Of a stretch of DNA of 6,679 bases, positions 5,485 through 6,679 are shown piece by piece. This DNA is from Candidatus Bathyarchaeota archaeon (GTDB lineage Archaea > Thermoproteota > Bathyarchaeia > 40CM-2-53-6 > RBG-13-38-9). Below the pieces are notes generated by a model. The model saw only the letters and a list, made by a program, of their open reading frames with translations, ran no database searches and had not been told where the DNA came from. How positions within the stretch are numbered: the stretch's first letter is position 1; every line of letters begins with the position of its first letter. The position numbers were made by a program, and so were the translations under genes. The stretch lies in contig SMYQ01000243.1 of NCBI GenBank assembly GCA_007050885.1, forward strand, positions 1 to 6,679, in the 5' to 3' direction.

Positions 5485-6387
5485 ATGGGTAAAGAGATCC
5501 GCCGAGTAGGAGTCGCTTCTGTTGAACCTGAAGGTTGGGAAACAAGTCGGGTCGTAAATCAGATTCAACAACGAGACGCTGAATGTGTCGTATTTGATCT
5601 CACCGAAACCGTTGTTCGTGTTGGAGGAAAACGTCCACGAGTGCAATACAAAAAAGAGGATTTAACAAATCTTGAAGGGGTATTCACACGGGCTGTTCCT
5701 GGTGGCTCACTCGAACAAGTTATTTTGCGGATGGATACCCTTCATTGTCTTGAACGACTAGGTATACCGTTTATGAACCGTCCACATGCAATCGAAAAAG
5801 CCGTAGACAAATACTACACCCTACGCCTCCTCGAATTAGCAGGTGTCCCTGTACCCCATACAACAGTAACCCAATATACACGTGATGCTCTTCGTGCATT
5901 TCGAAGATACAAAGACGTCGTAGTCAAACCCCTTTTCGGATCAGGGGGTGTGGGCATGACCCGTGTTTCCGATCCCGAAATCGCCAGACGAGTGTTTAGG
6001 GCGCTCGAGGCGAATCGTTATGCCATCTATATTCAAGAATTCCTCGAACATGGAAATCAGGATATCCGGGTTTTCGTAATCGGAGACAAAGCGATTGCAG
6101 CGATGACTCGTGTAGGTGATAATTGGAAAACTACTCTCCGACAAGGAGCTCAGCCTCGACCCTGTCGCTTGACATCTGAATTATCAGAACTTGCAACAAA
6201 GTGCGCTGAAACGATAGGCCTTGAATACACAGGCGTTGACCTCTTAGAAACAGAAAAGGGACTTGTCGTCACCGAGGTCAACAGCAGTAGTGGTTGGCAA
6301 GGTTTGCAACAGGTTACTGAAATTAACATCACAGAACAACTGGTAGAACACTTCTATTCAATAATCCAAGCCCATGCGAGTGTATAG
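5485..6387 (+). CDS. RimK-family ATP-grasp alpha-L-glutamate ligase (CofF- or MptN-like)
   Basis: The gene encodes 300 aa, the normal size for archaeal RimK-type ligases. ATP-grasp features are complete: VDKYYTLRLLELAGVPVP (107-124), VVVKP with K148, the glycine-rich loop FGSGGVG (151-157), YIQEFLE (182-188), QDIRVFV (192-198), GVDLLE (250-255) and TEVNSSSGWQGL (263-274), where E264 and N266 are expected magnesium ligands. Such enzymes join glutamate to a carboxylate via an acyl phosphate. Archaeal members include CofF, which caps F420-2 with an alpha-linked glutamate, and MptN, which adds glutamate to tetrahydromethanopterin. Position directly behind cofE favours CofF, but sequence alone does not let me decide, so no symbol is given. 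LysX-type lysine biosynthesis is less likely, since no lysine-pathway gene is near. Confidence 0.88.
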   Translation: MGKEIRRVGVASVEPEGWETSRVVNQIQQRDAECVVFDLTETVVRVGGKRPRVQYKKEDLTNLEGVFTRAVPGGSLEQVILRMDTLHCLERLGIPFMNRPHAIEKAVDKYYTLRLLELAGVPVPHTTVTQYTRDALRAFRRYKDVVVKPLFGSGGVGMTRVSDPEIARRVFRALEANRYAIYIQEFLEHGNQDIRVFVIGDKAIAAMTRVGDNWKTTLRQGAQPRPCRLTSELSELATKCAETIGLEYTGVDLLETEKGLVVTEVNSSSGWQGLQQVTEINITEQLVEHFYSIIQAHASV

Positions 6388-6393
6388 CATGAA

Positions 6394-6679
6394 CTAGATG
6401 TCGCCTTTTCGGAGTAGCCAACGTTGTCGGCTCTCGTCCCATCTATCTGCTGTTTGCGTAAACAACTGAGGGCTGAAGCTGGGCTCATACCGGAAAATTG
6501 TGACGTTCGAGACCCCGTCAATCTGTTCGAAGGTTTGAACTAAAAGCCCCGTTATCGAAGAACAACGACTGGGTCGATGGAACGAAAACGTCACCCCTAC
6601 ATCGGTCTCTACTGAATAGGTATATGGCAGAATTGAGATTAGCCGATAAATAGGTTCCAAAGCCTTAGGCGAACATTCG
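6394..6679 (-). CDS. C-terminal part of a probable HTH-regulator paralogue (cut by the window edge)
   Basis: The frame is open from the right edge to a TAG at 6396-6394, about 94 residues. It resembles the C-terminal domain of the 478-aa HTH protein: T..G......(R/A)PSR, then a helix, then DGV..V, then (K/R)W and a final W near the end (PSRCSSITGLLVQTFEQIDG here; PSRSLGTILNAISMTLEEDG there). I therefore call it a distant paralogue whose HTH part lies outside the window. A TTG at 6660 is in frame but the frame stays open beyond it, so I do not take it as the start. The stop is only six bases from the stop of the convergent ligase gene. The similarity comes from eye alignment only. Confidence 0.6.
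   Translation of the reverse strand, partial: ECSPKALEPIYRLISILPYTYSVETDVGVTFSFHRPSRCSSITGLLVQTFEQIDGVSNVTIFRYEPSFSPQLFTQTADRWDESRQRWLLRKGDI

Noticed and set aside
6394..6660. LptF/LptG-like reading of the right-edge fragment (V.IF.Y......A.RW....W.L..G)
   Set aside because: That family belongs to outer-membrane bacteria, and the fragment fits better with the C-terminus of the HTH protein in this same window.

Overview
The window looks like a piece of an archaeal genome, most probably an Asgard archaeon of the Thorarchaeia type. Three things point there. It encodes coenzyme F420 biosynthesis (CofE). It carries archaeal TATA/BRE-style promoters. It also has a two-domain gelsolin-like protein, a eukaryotic-signature actin-regulator family known in prokaryotes mainly from Asgard archaea. 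The moderate GC content agrees, but the lineage assignment is an inference.

Left part (1-2733, all minus strand): a large HTH protein (1264-2700, 478 aa) has a convincing promoter just upstream. It is followed downstream by two tandem, paralogous nucleotidyltransferase-fold proteins. The first (162-1202) is complete. The second (1-140) has only its N-terminus in the window and starts at a GTG behind a good Shine-Dalgarno site. The three genes read in one direction and may form one transcript.

Middle (2734-3938): a 428-base gap between divergent genes (2701-3128) holds the HTH promoter and little else that is convincing. It is followed by a tight plus-strand pair of small unrecognised proteins (87 aa and 115 aa, one base apart), each with a clear ribosome binding site. 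The pair ends at a long hairpin whose outer stem includes the stop codon. Pyrimidine tracts follow, in the space between this pair and the convergent gelsolin gene.

Right part (3939-6679): the gelsolin-like gene (minus) has its own TATA/BRE promoter and is divergent from a plus-strand two-gene operon, cofE plus a RimK-family ATP-grasp glutamate ligase. CofE adds glutamates to F420-0; the ligase probably adds a further glutamate to F420 (CofF-like) or to tetrahydromethanopterin (MptN-like). Six bases past the ligase stop, a convergent minus-strand gene runs off the right edge. Its C-terminal sequence resembles the C-terminus of the large HTH protein, so the window seems to hold two members of the same poorly described regulator family.

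No tRNA, rRNA, CRISPR array or insertion sequence was seen.
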